From DASYRM01 sp036004405 (GTDB lineage: Bacteria; Acidobacteriota; Vicinamibacteria; Vicinamibacterales; UBA2999), in the NCBI GenBank assembly GCA_036004405.1, contig DASYRM010000219.1, positions 1-20,130 on the forward strand: a DNA stretch of 20,130 bases. Direction: 5' to 3'. The notes under the pieces are model-generated. The model ran no database searches and was not told the origin of the DNA. It was given only the letters and a program-made list of their open reading frames with translations. Positions 7,139 through 15,757 of this stretch are shown one piece after another. Position numbers and translations under genes: made by a program. Positions within the stretch are counted from its first letter, which is position 1. Each line of letters starts with the position of its first letter.

Positions 7139-8329
7139 TCAGGCCTCTGGCAGCACTGCCACACCCGGCAGCGTGCGGCCGCCGAGCCATTCGAGTGACG
7201 CGCCGCCGCCGGTGGAAATGTGCGTGATCCTGTCGGTGACGCCCGCCTTCTTGACCGCCGCGATCGAGTCGCCGCCGCCGATGATCGTCGTGCCGCGCAC
7301 GGCGGCCACGGCGTGCGCCACGGCAATCGTGCCGCGGGCGAACTGATCGATCTCGAACACGCCCATCGGCCCGTTCCACACGGCGGTGTGCGCCCCCTTC
7401 AGAGCGTCGGCGTAGTCGTGCATGGTCTTGGGCCCGATGTCGAGGCCCATCCGGCTGCCGATGGACGCATCGTCCACCAGCAGGATTTCCGACGGCGCCC
7501 CCGGTTCGATGGCCGGCGCCACCGCGTGGTCCACCGGAAGGAGCAGCGTGAGATTGCGCTTCTGCGCCGCGGTCATGATGGCGCGCGCGGCGTCGAGCTT
7601 GTCGTCCTCGACCAGCGACTTGCCGACGGGGCGGTTCATCGCCTTGAAGAACGTGTAGGCCATCGCGCCGCCGATGATCAGCGTGTCCACGCGCGGCATC
7701 AGGTTCTCGATCACCTCGATCTTGTCCGACACCTTGGCGCCGCCCAGGATGGCCACGAACGGCCGCGCGGGCGACTCGAGCGCCTGGCTGAGGTACTTGA
7801 TCTCCCTTTCCATCAGCAGGCCGGCGCCCGCTTCGGGGACGAGCTTCACGAGCGCCTCGACCGACGCATGCGCCCGGTGCGCGGCGCCAAAAGCGTCGTT
7901 CACGTAGACGTCGCACAGCGCCGCGAGCTGGCCGGCAAACCCCGGGTCGTTCTTTTCTTCCTCGGCGTGAAACCGCAGGTTCTCGAGCAGCACCACGCCG
8001 CCCTCGGGCGCACCGTTCACGGCGCTTTCAGCCGCCGGGCCGACGCAGTCGGTGGCGAACGCCACCGGTTTGTGCAGCAGCTCCTGCAGGCGGGCCGCCA
8101 CCGGCGCCAGACTCATGTCGGCGTTCGGCTTGCCCTTGGGCCGGCCGAGGTGCGACGCCAGAATCACGCGCGACGCTCCGGCGTGGAGCGCGTGCTGGAT
8201 GGTCGGCAGCGACTCGCGGATGCGGGTGTCGTCGCCGATCACGCCGCCCTTGAGCGGCACGTTGAAGTCGACGCGGATGAAGACGCGGCGCCCCTTGAGC
8301 GCCAGAGCTCGAATCGTGCGCCTGGCCAC
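7139..8329 (-). CDS. pgk: Phosphoglycerate kinase
   Basis: A cytosolic glycolytic kinase that transfers phosphate from 1,3-bisphosphoglycerate to ADP. The 396 residues are of normal length. Motifs include RVDFNVPL (19-26; D21, N23 bind substrate), R36, SHLGRPKG (59-66), the nucleotide-site lysine in GGAKVSDK (K199), NGPMGVFE (319-326) and the C-terminal GGGDSIAA (351-358) and STGGGASLE (372-380). The start is GTG at 8329, immediately after the gap stop codon with no spacer, and the protein begins ARRTIRALALKGRRV as expected. Second gene of the glycolytic operon. Confidence 0.97.
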   Translation of the reverse strand: MARRTIRALALKGRRVFIRVDFNVPLKGGVIGDDTRIRESLPTIQHALHAGASRVILASHLGRPKGKPNADMSLAPVAARLQELLHKPVAFATDCVGPAAESAVNGAPEGGVVLLENLRFHAEEEKNDPGFAGQLAALCDVYVNDAFGAAHRAHASVEALVKLVPEAGAGLLMEREIKYLSQALESPARPFVAILGGAKVSDKIEVIENLMPRVDTLIIGGAMAYTFFKAMNRPVGKSLVEDDKLDAARAIMTAAQKRNLTLLLPVDHAVAPAIEPGAPSEILLVDDASIGSRMGLDIGPKTMHDYADALKGAHTAVWNGPMGVFEIDQFARGTIAVAHAVAAVRGTTIIGGGDSIAAVKKAGVTDRITHISTGGGASLEWLGGRTLPGVAVLPEA

Positions 8330-9337
8330 CTAGAGGCCCTTCTTCACCAGGAGCTGCAGCAGATCCACGCAGCGGTTCGAGTAGCCCCACTCATTGTCGT
8401 ACCACGAGACGACCTTCACGAAGTCGCCGTCCATCACCTTGGTATAGGCGGTGTCCACGATCGAGGAATGGCTGTTGCCCTTGAAGTCGATCGACACCAG
8501 CGGCTCGTCCGACATCGCCAGGATGCCCTTGAGTGGGCCAGTGGCGGCGGCGCGCAGCACGGCGTTCACTTCGTCGCCGGTCGTGGTCTTGTCGAGGATG
8601 GCGCTGAGATCCACTACCGACACGTTCGGCGTGGGCACGCGCATCGAGAACCCGTCGAGCCGGCCCTTGAGCGCCGGCATCACTTCGCCCATGGCCGAGG
8701 CCGCGCCCGTGGTGGTGGGGATCATCGAGAGCGCCGCGGCCCGGGCGCGCCGCAGGTCCTTGTGCGGCAGGTCGAGCAGCTGCTGGTCGTTGGTGTAGGA
8801 ATGGACGGTCGTCATCCACCCCTTCTTGATCCCGAACGACTCGTGGAGCACTTTCGCCACCGGGGCCAGACAGTTCGTGGTGCAGGAGGCGTTGGAAATG
8901 ATCTGGTGCTTCGCCGGGTCGTAGCTGCCCTCGTTCACGCCCAGCACCACCGTCACGTCCGGCTTCTTTGCCGGGGCGGTGATGATCACCTTCTTGGCGC
9001 CGGCCGCGATGTGCTTGGCCGCACTGTCGCGATCGGTGAACAGACCCGTGGACTCGAACACGACGTCCACCCCCAGGTCCTTCCACGGCAGCTGCGCCGG
9101 GTCCTTGATGGCCAGCACCTTGAACTCGTCGCCGTTCACGGAGATGCCCTCGCCGCTCGCCTTGACGTCGGCGTCGAGGTTGCCGATGACCGAGTCGTAT
9201 TTCAGCAGGTGGGCCAGCGTGGCGGCGTTGGTCAGATCGTTGACGGCCACGAAGTCGATGTCCTTGTGCTTCATCGCCGCGCGCATGATGTTGCGGCCAA
9301 TACGCCCGAACCCGTTGATCCCGACCTTCACTGCCAT
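8330..9337 (-). CDS. gap: Glyceraldehyde-3-phosphate dehydrogenase, type I
   Basis: This enzyme oxidises glyceraldehyde 3-phosphate with NAD and inorganic phosphate. The 335 residues match type I GAPDH. The Rossmann motif GINGFGRIGR is at 6-15, D34 (AVNDL) is consistent with NAD preference, the catalytic C152 sits in SNASCTTNCLAP, and H179 is in TTVHSYTNDQ. ATG 9337 is preceded on the minus strand by a purine-rich GGAGGGGAG ribosome binding site. It is the first gene of the operon, transcribed away from waaA across an 89-nt intergenic region that must contain its promoter. Confidence 0.97.
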   Translation of the reverse strand: MAVKVGINGFGRIGRNIMRAAMKHKDIDFVAVNDLTNAATLAHLLKYDSVIGNLDADVKASGEGISVNGDEFKVLAIKDPAQLPWKDLGVDVVFESTGLFTDRDSAAKHIAAGAKKVIITAPAKKPDVTVVLGVNEGSYDPAKHQIISNASCTTNCLAPVAKVLHESFGIKKGWMTTVHSYTNDQQLLDLPHKDLRRARAAALSMIPTTTGAASAMGEVMPALKGRLDGFSMRVPTPNVSVVDLSAILDKTTTGDEVNAVLRAAATGPLKGILAMSDEPLVSIDFKGNSHSSIVDTAYTKVMDGDFVKVVSWYDNEWGYSNRCVDLLQLLVKKGL

Positions 9338-9426
9338 TGCCTCTCCCCTCCGACGCGAACCACTCTATGAAGAACCTGGTGAGTCAGCCCAAAACCCGAT
9401 TGTAGAATAGGCCTGTATTTCTAGCA
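9338..9426. promoter_or_regulatory. Divergent promoter region between gap and waaA
   Basis: This 89-nt gap must drive the glycolytic operon leftward and the LPS operon rightward. Overlapping -10-like boxes occur on opposite strands: TAGAAT at 9403-9408 (+) and TACAAT at 9404-9399 (-). Neither has a convincing -35 partner. If the plus box is used, the waaA leader would be only about a dozen nucleotides. Confidence 0.4.
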
Positions 9427-10764
9427 GTGTATTTCCTCTATAGCGTCCTCACCCTCCTCGTGCTGGTGGCCTGCACACCGTACTTCGTGTACCAGGCGCT
9501 CCGGCACAACAAGTACGTCGGCAGCCTCCGGCAGCGGCTGGGGTATTTGCCGGTGTCGTTCAATCTGGACGGCGAGGACTCGATCTGGGTGCACGCGGTG
9601 TCGGTGGGCGAGGTGCTGGCGGCCCGGCCGGTGCTTGCCGAACTGCGCAAGCGGTATCCGCAGCTGCGACTCTTCCTGTCCACCACCACCCTGTCGGGGC
9701 AGCAGCTCGCCCGCCAGAGCGTGCCCGACGTGGACGGCACCTTCTATCTGCCGTTCGACTGGGCCATCACGGTGCGTCGCACTCTGCGTGTGGTGCGTCC
9801 GCGGCTGTTCCTGATGGTCGAGACCGAGATCTGGCCCAACCTGCTGCGCGAGTGTCGCAAGCGGGGCGTGGCCACCATGGTCATCAACGGGCGCATCTCG
9901 CCGCGGTCGTTCGGCCGCTATCGCCTGGTGGCGCCCTGGTTCCGTCGGGTGCTCGCCGACGTGAGCCGGTTCTGCGTGCAGGGCGAAGAGGCGGCGCGGC
10001 GGCTCACGGCCCTTGGCGTGGATCCCGCGAAGATCATCATCACCGGCAGCCTCAAGTTCGATGCGTTGCAGAGCGCGCCGATTCCGAAGCGCGGGCCCGA
10101 GCGTGTGCTGCGCTTCTTCCGCGTGGCGCTCAATCGTCCGGTGCTGGTGGCCGGCAGCACGCTGCGCGGGGAGGAGGAGCCGGTCATTCGCGCCTTCAAC
10201 CGGTTGCGCTCGTCACCGGGCGGCCAGGGGGCGCTGCTGATCATCGCGGCCCGCCATCCGGATCGCTTCGCGGAAGTAGAGCGGCTGTGCCGCCACGAGG
10301 GGCTGGCCACGGTGCGACGCACCGAGCTGCCGATCGACGCGGAGCCAAGGGCCGACGCCGTCGTGCTCGACACCATTGGCGAGCTGGCGCAGCTCTATCA
10401 GCTCGCCACCGCGGCCTTCGTCGGCGGCAGCCTCGTCCCCGCCGGCGGCCACAACATCCTGGAGCCGGCCGCCCACGGCAAGGCGATCATGTTCGGCCCC
10501 TACATGCACAACTTCCAGGAGATTGCCGACACGTTCCTGGCCAACGGCGCGGCGATCAAGGTGCAGAACGAGCGCGAGCTCGAGGAGACGGTGCTCAGCC
10601 TGATGGCCGACCCGGTGCGCCGTGCGCGGCTCGGCGCCGCCGCCCGGGCCCTGGTACTTGCCAACCGCGGTGCCAAAGACAAGACGATGGCGGCGATTGC
10701 CCAGGTGCTGCCGCCGGATGCGCCGCGGTCGGCGGTTGTGCGGCCGTTCCGCATAGTGCATTGA
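9427..10764 (+). CDS. waaA: 3-deoxy-D-manno-octulosonic acid (Kdo) transferase
   Basis: This membrane-anchored GT-B glycosyltransferase adds Kdo from CMP-Kdo to the lipid A precursor at the inner leaflet. The 445 residues are near the family norm. An N-terminal membrane anchor (about 2-24) is followed by IWVHAVSVGEVLAARP, with the catalytic Glu E62. Later come LMVETEIWPNLL, NGRISPRSF and the C-terminal donor-site segment GGSLVPAGGHNILEPAAHGK, all diagnostic. The start is GTG 9427 without a clear ribosome binding site; it puts the membrane anchor at the N-terminus. Its TGA overlaps the lpxK start codon (TTGA). It heads the LPS operon. Confidence 0.95.
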   Translation: MYFLYSVLTLLVLVACTPYFVYQALRHNKYVGSLRQRLGYLPVSFNLDGEDSIWVHAVSVGEVLAARPVLAELRKRYPQLRLFLSTTTLSGQQLARQSVPDVDGTFYLPFDWAITVRRTLRVVRPRLFLMVETEIWPNLLRECRKRGVATMVINGRISPRSFGRYRLVAPWFRRVLADVSRFCVQGEEAARRLTALGVDPAKIIITGSLKFDALQSAPIPKRGPERVLRFFRVALNRPVLVAGSTLRGEEEPVIRAFNRLRSSPGGQGALLIIAARHPDRFAEVERLCRHEGLATVRRTELPIDAEPRADAVVLDTIGELAQLYQLATAAFVGGSLVPAGGHNILEPAAHGKAIMFGPYMHNFQEIADTFLANGAAIKVQNERELEETVLSLMADPVRRARLGAAARALVLANRGAKDKTMAAIAQVLPPDAPRSAVVRPFRIVH

Positions 10765-11804
10765 GGCTGCTCAGCGCCGCCTACGGTCAGATCGCGCAGG
10801 CGCGGCGGGCGTGGTTTGCGCGGCGGCCGCACTCTCGGCGTCGCCTCACCGTCCCCGTCGTCAGCGTCGGCAACCTGTCGGTGGGGGGCAGTGGCAAGAC
10901 GCCCGCCGTCGCCTCGCTGGCGCGGCTGCTGCTCGCGGCGGGAGCGCGCCCCGTGATTCTCAGCCGCGGGTACGCCCGCCGCGATCACGTGGACGGCGTG
11001 CTCGTGGTGAGCGACGGCCGCCTGGTGTTCGAGCCGGTCGAGCGCTCGGGCGACGAGCCGCAGCTGCTCGCCCGCACGCTGCCCGGCGTCCCGGTGCTGG
11101 TGTGTCCGGACCGCTACCTGGCCGGCGTGCTGGCCCAACGTCGCTTCGGGGCCACGGTGGTGCTGCTCGACGACGGCTTTCAGCACCTGGAGCTCGCGCG
11201 CGACGTCGATCTGCTGCTGGTCCAGCCCGAGGACGTGCGCGAGGAGCTGCTGCCACATGGCCGGTTGCGCGAGCCGCTGAGCGCCGCGCGCGCCGCGGAC
11301 GCGATCATCGTGGCAGGCGCCTTTGAAGAGGCGGCCCCGGTGGCGGCGGTGCTCGGCAAGGGGCCGGTGTTCACGCTGGGGCTGGAGTTCGCCACGCCTC
11401 GGCTGGTCCGGCCGTTTGGCGACGCGGTGTCGGAAGGCGCGTTCGGCACCACCCGCCGGCTCGTAGCGGTGGCGGGCATCGCGCGGCCCGAGCGCTTCTT
11501 TGCCACGGTCGAAGGGCTCGGCTGGGAAGTGGCGCAGCCGATGGTGTTCCGCGACCACCACTGGTTCACCCGGAAGGACGTGGCCACGATTCACGACACC
11601 GTGCAGATGCTCGGAGCCGGCGGCGTGATCACCACGGAAAAGGACGCCGTACGCCTGACGTCGCTGCCGCTGCCGCACGACATCGCGTGGACCTATGTCC
11701 CGATGCGCGCCGCCGTAGAGCCGGCGCGCGAGTTCAAGGACTGGTTCCTGGCCCGCCTCGCCGAGGCGCGGGCGGCGATGGCGCCCGAGGCCGGCGCGCG
11801 CTGA
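10761..11804 (+). CDS. lpxK: Tetraacyldisaccharide 4'-kinase LpxK
   Basis: LpxK phosphorylates the 4' position of the tetraacyl disaccharide to give lipid IVA at the inner membrane. The 347 residues are of normal length. The P-loop VSVGNLSVGGSGKTPAV (35-50, K46) is diagnostic, followed by ILSRGYARR and, further on, VVLLDDGFQHLELARDVDLL with the conserved DDGFQH. TTG 10761 is chosen because it overlaps the waaA stop by 4 nt (TTGA) and the sequence immediately resembles LpxK; the open frame farther upstream is only the waaA shadow. The TGA stop overlaps the next ATG by one base (TGATG). Confidence 0.94.
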   Translation: MRLLSAAYGQIAQARRAWFARRPHSRRRLTVPVVSVGNLSVGGSGKTPAVASLARLLLAAGARPVILSRGYARRDHVDGVLVVSDGRLVFEPVERSGDEPQLLARTLPGVPVLVCPDRYLAGVLAQRRFGATVVLLDDGFQHLELARDVDLLLVQPEDVREELLPHGRLREPLSAARAADAIIVAGAFEEAAPVAAVLGKGPVFTLGLEFATPRLVRPFGDAVSEGAFGTTRRLVAVAGIARPERFFATVEGLGWEVAQPMVFRDHHWFTRKDVATIHDTVQMLGAGGVITTEKDAVRLTSLPLPHDIAWTYVPMRAAVEPAREFKDWFLARLAEARAAMAPEAGAR

Positions 11805-12700
11805 TGGGCTCGCCCCGGCTCGACGCGATCCGGTTTCCGGTGGAGGCGGCGCTCGTGCGCGCCGTCATGGCCGGCGTCTCGCTGTTGCCGATGTCGGCGG
11901 TGCGCTCGCTGGGCCATGGATTCGGGCGCTTCATGTTCTGGGTGGACGGCGGTCACCGCCGCATCGCGCTCGACAACCTGGCGCGCGCGTTTCCGTTGCG
12001 CTCCGCGGGCGAGCGCCGCGCGCTCGCCAAGGCGATGTACGCCCACTTCGGCGCGCTGGTGTTCGAGCTGCTGCGGTTCCGGAGCCTCACGCCAGACGAG
12101 ATGAAGGCGCTGATGGAGGTGGAGGGTGTGGAGCGTATTCACGCCGCCCACGCCAAGGGCAAGGGGATGTTCTTCGTGACCGGTCACTTCGGGTACTGGG
12201 AGATGCAGGCCATCACCCATCCGTTCCACTCGCCGAGCATCGCCGTGATGGCGAGGCCGCTCGACAACCCGAAGCTGCACGACTGGCTCGAGCAGCTGCG
12301 CACGATGACCGGCAACCGAGTGATTTACCGCCAGGGAGCGCTGCGCCGCGTCCTGCGCGAGCTTGGCGAGAACCACGCCGTCGCCATCCTGATCGACCAG
12401 CACATCCACACCTCGGAGGCGGTCACGGTGGACTACTTCGGCCGCCCGGCGGCCACCACGTCGGCGCTGGCGGCGCTGGCGCTGCGCACCGGCGCCGCCG
12501 TCATTCCCGTCTTCACGCTGCCGCTGCCCGGCGGGCGCTACCGCTTCATCTACGAGCACCCGGTGGAGCCGCCCCCGGCCGACTCGCCCGACCCGGTGGG
12601 GGAGTTCACGCAACGGTGCACCGACGTGCTCGAGATGTACGTGCGACGGCACCCCGAGCTGTGGCTGTGGATGCACCGCCGCTGGCGTATCGATGGGTGA
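11804..12700 (+). CDS. Lipid A biosynthesis (LpxL/HtrB-type) acyltransferase
   Basis: An inner-membrane lysophospholipid acyltransferase-like enzyme that adds secondary acyl chains to lipid A. It has 298 residues. The HX4E catalytic motif is HFGYWE (H128, E133) in FFVTGHFGYWEMQA. Other family features are VIYRQGALRRVLREL, AILIDQHIHTSEAVTVDYFG and PVFTLPLPGGRYRF. The N-terminal ~45 residues hold a hydrophobic anchor. ATG 11804 overlaps the lpxK stop (TGATG). Position between lpxK and waaF supports lipid A late acylation. Whether it acts like LpxL or LpxM, and with which acyl chain, cannot be told. Confidence 0.9.
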   Translation: MGSPRLDAIRFPVEAALVRAVMAGVSLLPMSAVRSLGHGFGRFMFWVDGGHRRIALDNLARAFPLRSAGERRALAKAMYAHFGALVFELLRFRSLTPDEMKALMEVEGVERIHAAHAKGKGMFFVTGHFGYWEMQAITHPFHSPSIAVMARPLDNPKLHDWLEQLRTMTGNRVIYRQGALRRVLRELGENHAVAILIDQHIHTSEAVTVDYFGRPAATTSALAALALRTGAAVIPVFTLPLPGGRYRFIYEHPVEPPPADSPDPVGEFTQRCTDVLEMYVRRHPELWLWMHRRWRIDG

Positions 12701-13742
12701 TCCGTCGCGGCTCGTGGTGGTGTCGCCTAATTGGCTGGGCGACGCCGTGATGGCGCTGCCGGCCATTGCCGATCTCCGGCGGCGGTTCCCCGCGGCGCAC
12801 CTGGCGGTGGCCGCGCGCGCCAGCGTGGCCCCGATGTTTGCGCTGGCGCACGGGCTCGATGCCGTCGTGACGTTGCGATGGAAAGGTCGGGTGTTCGATC
12901 GCGCCGGGTTGCGAGCCGATGCCGCCGCGCTGCGCGACGCGGCGTTCGATGCCGCCGTCCTGCTCCCGAACTCGATGGCGTCCGCTTGGCTCTTGCGCGC
13001 CGCAGGCGTGCCGGCGCGGTGGGGCTACGCCGCCGACTGGCGTTCGCCGCTCCTCACCCGCGCAGTGCCGAAGCCGCGAGGCAGCCGCCATCAGGCCGCG
13101 TACTACCAGCAGCTCACGCAGGCGCTCGATGTGCCGGCCGGCCCGCTCGAGCCGATGCTGACCGCCGCCGCAGACGATGTGGCCACGGGGCGGGCCTTGC
13201 TCACGGCGCGCGGGTGGGACGGGCAGCGGCCGGTGATCGCGCTTGCCCCCGGTGCTGCCTACGGCCACGCGAAGCGCTGGCCTCCCGAGCGCTACGCCGC
13301 GCTCGTCTCCACCCTCGTGTCCACGCACGGTGCGACGTGCGTGCTGGTGGGCGCTCCGGTGGACGCCAGCGCCACGACGCTGGTGCAGGGGCTGGTCACG
13401 CCGCAGGCGCGCCCTCACGTGTTGGACCTGGCTGGCGCCACCACGCTGCGCGCGCTCGCCGGCGTACTGGCGCTGGCCGGCGCCTGCGTGTCGAACGACT
13501 CGGGCGCCATGCATCTGGCGGCGGCACTGGGCGTCCGCGTCGTGGCGCTGTTTGGCCCGACGCGGGAGAAGGAGACGGCGCCGCTGGCGCGTGCCGCCCG
13601 GCCCGCGACCGTCCTCATTCACGACGTCTTCTGCCGTCCCTGTATGCTTCGAGAGTGTCCTATCGATCACCGGTGCATGACCGGCCTCGACGCCGCGCGC
13701 GTGGAGGCCGCCGTGGCTGAGGCCATGAGGCCCACGGCGTGA
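12693..13742 (+). CDS. waaF: ADP-heptose:LPS heptosyltransferase (WaaF-like)
   Basis: A family 9 glycosyltransferase that adds L,D-heptose to the growing inner core; 349 residues. The N-terminus, SPNWLGDAVMALPAIADLRR (11-30), matches heptosyltransferase II. The C-terminal half has LAPGAAYGHAKRWPPERYA and the donor-binding VSNDSGAMHLAAALGV...ALFGPTRE segment. Near the end, a cysteine cluster C314-x2-C317-x4-C322-x5-C328 (CRPCMLRECPIDHRC) is present, as in many non-enteric WaaF proteins and possibly metal-binding. ATG 12693 overlaps the acyltransferase end by 8 nt. Assignment as heptosyltransferase II rather than I rests on SPNWLGD and on the WaaC-like gene farther down. Confidence 0.9.
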   Translation: MGDPSRLVVVSPNWLGDAVMALPAIADLRRRFPAAHLAVAARASVAPMFALAHGLDAVVTLRWKGRVFDRAGLRADAAALRDAAFDAAVLLPNSMASAWLLRAAGVPARWGYAADWRSPLLTRAVPKPRGSRHQAAYYQQLTQALDVPAGPLEPMLTAAADDVATGRALLTARGWDGQRPVIALAPGAAYGHAKRWPPERYAALVSTLVSTHGATCVLVGAPVDASATTLVQGLVTPQARPHVLDLAGATTLRALAGVLALAGACVSNDSGAMHLAAALGVRVVALFGPTREKETAPLARAARPATVLIHDVFCRPCMLRECPIDHRCMTGLDAARVEAAVAEAMRPTA

Positions 13743-14326
13743 GCGGTCGTCCCGCCGTCTTCCTCGACCGCGACGGCACGCTGAGCGAAGAGCGCGGCTA
13801 CATCGATCGACTCGAGCTGCTCGAGATCTTTCCGTGGACGTCCGACGCCATCCGCCTGCTCAATCGCGCCGGGTTCGTAGTGGTGGTCATCACCAACCAG
13901 TCGGCGATCGGGCGCGGGATCATCGACCTGCCGTTCCTGCAGACCGTGCACGATGCCTTCGATCGGCACCTGGCGCGGTCCGGCGCCCGCGTCGATCGCT
14001 ACTACTTCTGCCCGCACCACCCCGACGCGCGGTTGCCCGAGTTCCGCATGGTGTGCCGCTGCCGCAAGCCGGAGCCCGGCATGATCGAGCAGGCAACCAC
14101 CGAGCTCGGGCTCGATCCGTCGCGCTCGTTCATGGTGGGGGATCGGTTGATCGATGTGGCCTGCGGCCACGCAGCCGGCGTCCGGTCGGTGCTGGTGCGC
14201 TCGGGACACAGCGCGCACAGCGGCGAGGCGCCGCCCGGGCTCTCGGAGCCGGATGCTATTCTCAACAACCTGATGGAGGCCGTTGGGTGGATTCTGCGCA
14301 GCTCCTCGCCCTCGTCGGCGCGCTGA
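13739..14326 (+). CDS. gmhB: D-glycero-beta-D-manno-heptose 1,7-bisphosphate 7-phosphatase
   Basis: A cytosolic HAD-superfamily phosphatase that removes the 7-phosphate during ADP-heptose synthesis. It has 195 residues. The nucleophile motif FLDRDGTL (8-15; D10, D12), motif II ITNQS (51-55), zinc ligands C91, H93, C106 and C108 (CPHHPD...CRCRKPEPG) and VGDRLIDV (133-140; D135) are all present and spaced as in E. coli GmhB. GTG 13739 overlaps the waaF TGA by 4 nt (GTGA). The last ~40 codons overlap the kinase gene that follows. Confidence 0.94.
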   Translation: MSGRPAVFLDRDGTLSEERGYIDRLELLEIFPWTSDAIRLLNRAGFVVVVITNQSAIGRGIIDLPFLQTVHDAFDRHLARSGARVDRYYFCPHHPDARLPEFRMVCRCRKPEPGMIEQATTELGLDPSRSFMVGDRLIDVACGHAAGVRSVLVRSGHSAHSGEAPPGLSEPDAILNNLMEAVGWILRSSSPSSAR

Positions 14327-15288
14327 GGGGCCGGTCGGTCGCCGTCATCGGCGACGTCGTGGCGGACGAATTCGTGTACGGGCGCGTCGCGCGAGTGTCG
14401 CGCGAGGCGCCGGTGCTCATCCTGGAATACGACTCCACCGAGATCGTGCCGGGCGGCGCCGGCAATGCCGCCAACAACGTGGCCTCGCTTGGGGGCACCG
14501 CGGTGGTCGCGGCGGTGGTTGGCCGCGACGACGCGGGGCAGCGGCTGCTGCGCGCCCTCCACAAGCGGGTCGATTCCCGCCGTGTCGTGCGCGCGGCCGC
14601 GCGCCCAACGCCGGTGAAGACGCGCATCCTCGCCGGCGGCATCCATTCCGCGAAGCAGCAGGTGGTCCGCATCGATCGCAGCGTGGCCAACGGCTTCGAC
14701 GATCGCGTTCGCGCCGCGTTCGAGCGCCAGGCCATGGCCGTCTGCGCCGGCGCCGATGCCGTGCTCGTGTCGGACTACGGCTCCGGCCTCGTGACCCCGG
14801 CCCTCGTGCGTCGTCTGCGGGCGGCCGTCGCCGCCGGGGCGTCGCCGATTCCGATCCTGATCGACACGCGGCATCGGCTGCTCGACTACCGCGGCCTCAC
14901 CGCGTGCACGCCCAACGAGTCCGAAGTGGAGCAGGCGCTCGGCATCCGGATCAACGACAACCTGAAGGTGCTCGAGAAGGCCGGCCGCGATCTGCTCGAG
15001 CGCACGCGCATGCGGGCGGTGCTGATCACGCGGGGCAGCCGTGGCATGGCGCTGTTCGTGAAGGGCGCGCCCACGCTGCACATTCCCATTTACGGCTCCG
15101 ACGAGATTGCCGACGTCACCGGCGCCGGCGACACCGTGATGGCGACGATGGCGCTCGCGCTCGGCGCCGGCGCCACGTTCGAGCTGGCCGCGCGACTGGC
15201 CAACTACGCGGGCGGCCTGGTGGTGATGAAGCGCGGCACGGCCACCGTCAGCGCGGCGGAACTTCTGGCGGCGGTGCGACGTGGGTGA
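14287..15288 (+). CDS. rfaE1: D-glycero-beta-D-manno-heptose-7-phosphate kinase
   Basis: A cytosolic PfkB/ribokinase-family kinase making heptose 1,7-bisphosphate, corresponding to the N-terminal domain of HldE. It has 333 residues. Visible motifs are VAVIGDVVADEFVYGRVARV (18-37), GGAGNAANN (56-64), RIDRS and the catalytic/anion-hole DVTGAGDTV (276-284, D282). The GTG at 14287 has GGAGG 7 nt upstream (14275-14279) and gives a 40-nt overlap with gmhB; the open frame farther upstream is the gmhB shadow. The protein ends where HldE would continue into the nucleotidyltransferase domain, which here is a separate gene overlapping by 8 nt. Confidence 0.94.
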   Translation: MDSAQLLALVGALRGRSVAVIGDVVADEFVYGRVARVSREAPVLILEYDSTEIVPGGAGNAANNVASLGGTAVVAAVVGRDDAGQRLLRALHKRVDSRRVVRAAARPTPVKTRILAGGIHSAKQQVVRIDRSVANGFDDRVRAAFERQAMAVCAGADAVLVSDYGSGLVTPALVRRLRAAVAAGASPIPILIDTRHRLLDYRGLTACTPNESEVEQALGIRINDNLKVLEKAGRDLLERTRMRAVLITRGSRGMALFVKGAPTLHIPIYGSDEIADVTGAGDTVMATMALALGAGATFELAARLANYAGGLVVMKRGTATVSAAELLAAVRRG

Positions 15289-15757
15289 AGTGCTGTCCCG
15301 GGCCGACCTCGTGGCGCGCGTGGAAACCGAGCGTGCCGCCGGCCGCACCATCTCCTTTGCCAACGGCGTCTTCGATCTACTGCACGTGGGGCACGTGCGC
15401 TACCTGGAAGGCGCGGCGCAGGAAGGCGACGTGCTCGTGGTGGCCCTCAACGACGACGCGTCGGTGCGCACCCTCAAGGGCGACGGCCGGCCGGTGCTCG
15501 CGGCCGAGGCGCGCGCCGAGATCGTGGCGGCGCTGCGCTGCGTGGACTACGTGGTGATCTTCTCCGAGCTCACAGTGGGGCCGCTGCTCGAGGCGTTGCG
15601 CCCCGACGTGCACTGCAAGGGCACCGACTACACCGTGGAGAACGTGCCCGAGCGCGCCATCGTCAAGGGCTACGGCGGGCGCACCGCCATCGTGGGCGAC
15701 CCGAAGAACCATTCCACGCGCGATCTGCTCGCGCGCGTGACAGGCACGCGGCCGTGA
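15281..15757 (+). CDS. rfaE2: D-glycero-beta-D-manno-heptose 1-phosphate adenylyltransferase
   Basis: A cytosolic nucleotidyltransferase that activates heptose 1-phosphate with ATP to ADP-heptose, corresponding to the C-terminal domain of HldE. It has 158 residues. The cytidylyltransferase-like HxGH motif is HVGH (35-38) in FANGVFDLLHVGHVRYLEGA. The later KGTDYTVENVPE and the C-terminal NHSTRDLL segment are typical. GTG 15281 overlaps the kinase stop by 8 nt, and the TGA overlaps the following GTG (GTGA). Kinase, phosphatase and adenylyltransferase are thus consecutive. The isomerase gmhA and the epimerase hldD needed for the same pathway are not in the window. Confidence 0.95.
   Translation: MGEVLSRADLVARVETERAAGRTISFANGVFDLLHVGHVRYLEGAAQEGDVLVVALNDDASVRTLKGDGRPVLAAEARAEIVAALRCVDYVVIFSELTVGPLLEALRPDVHCKGTDYTVENVPERAIVKGYGGRTAIVGDPKNHSTRDLLARVTGTRP

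Noticed and set aside
7220..9370. 716-codon open frame on the plus strand across pgk and gap
   Set aside because: It is antisense to two clearly conserved glycolytic genes, and its His/Arg/Val-rich composition is that of a GC-driven shadow frame.
9852..10760. Upstream extension of the lpxK frame inside waaA
   Set aside because: Its translation is low-complexity Arg/Gly/Ala-rich and overlaps conserved waaA; true LpxK similarity begins at TTG 10761.
13834..14286. Upstream extension of the rfaE1 frame inside gmhB
   Set aside because: Shadow of gmhB; the kinase domain starts just after GTG 14287, which has a good ribosome binding site.
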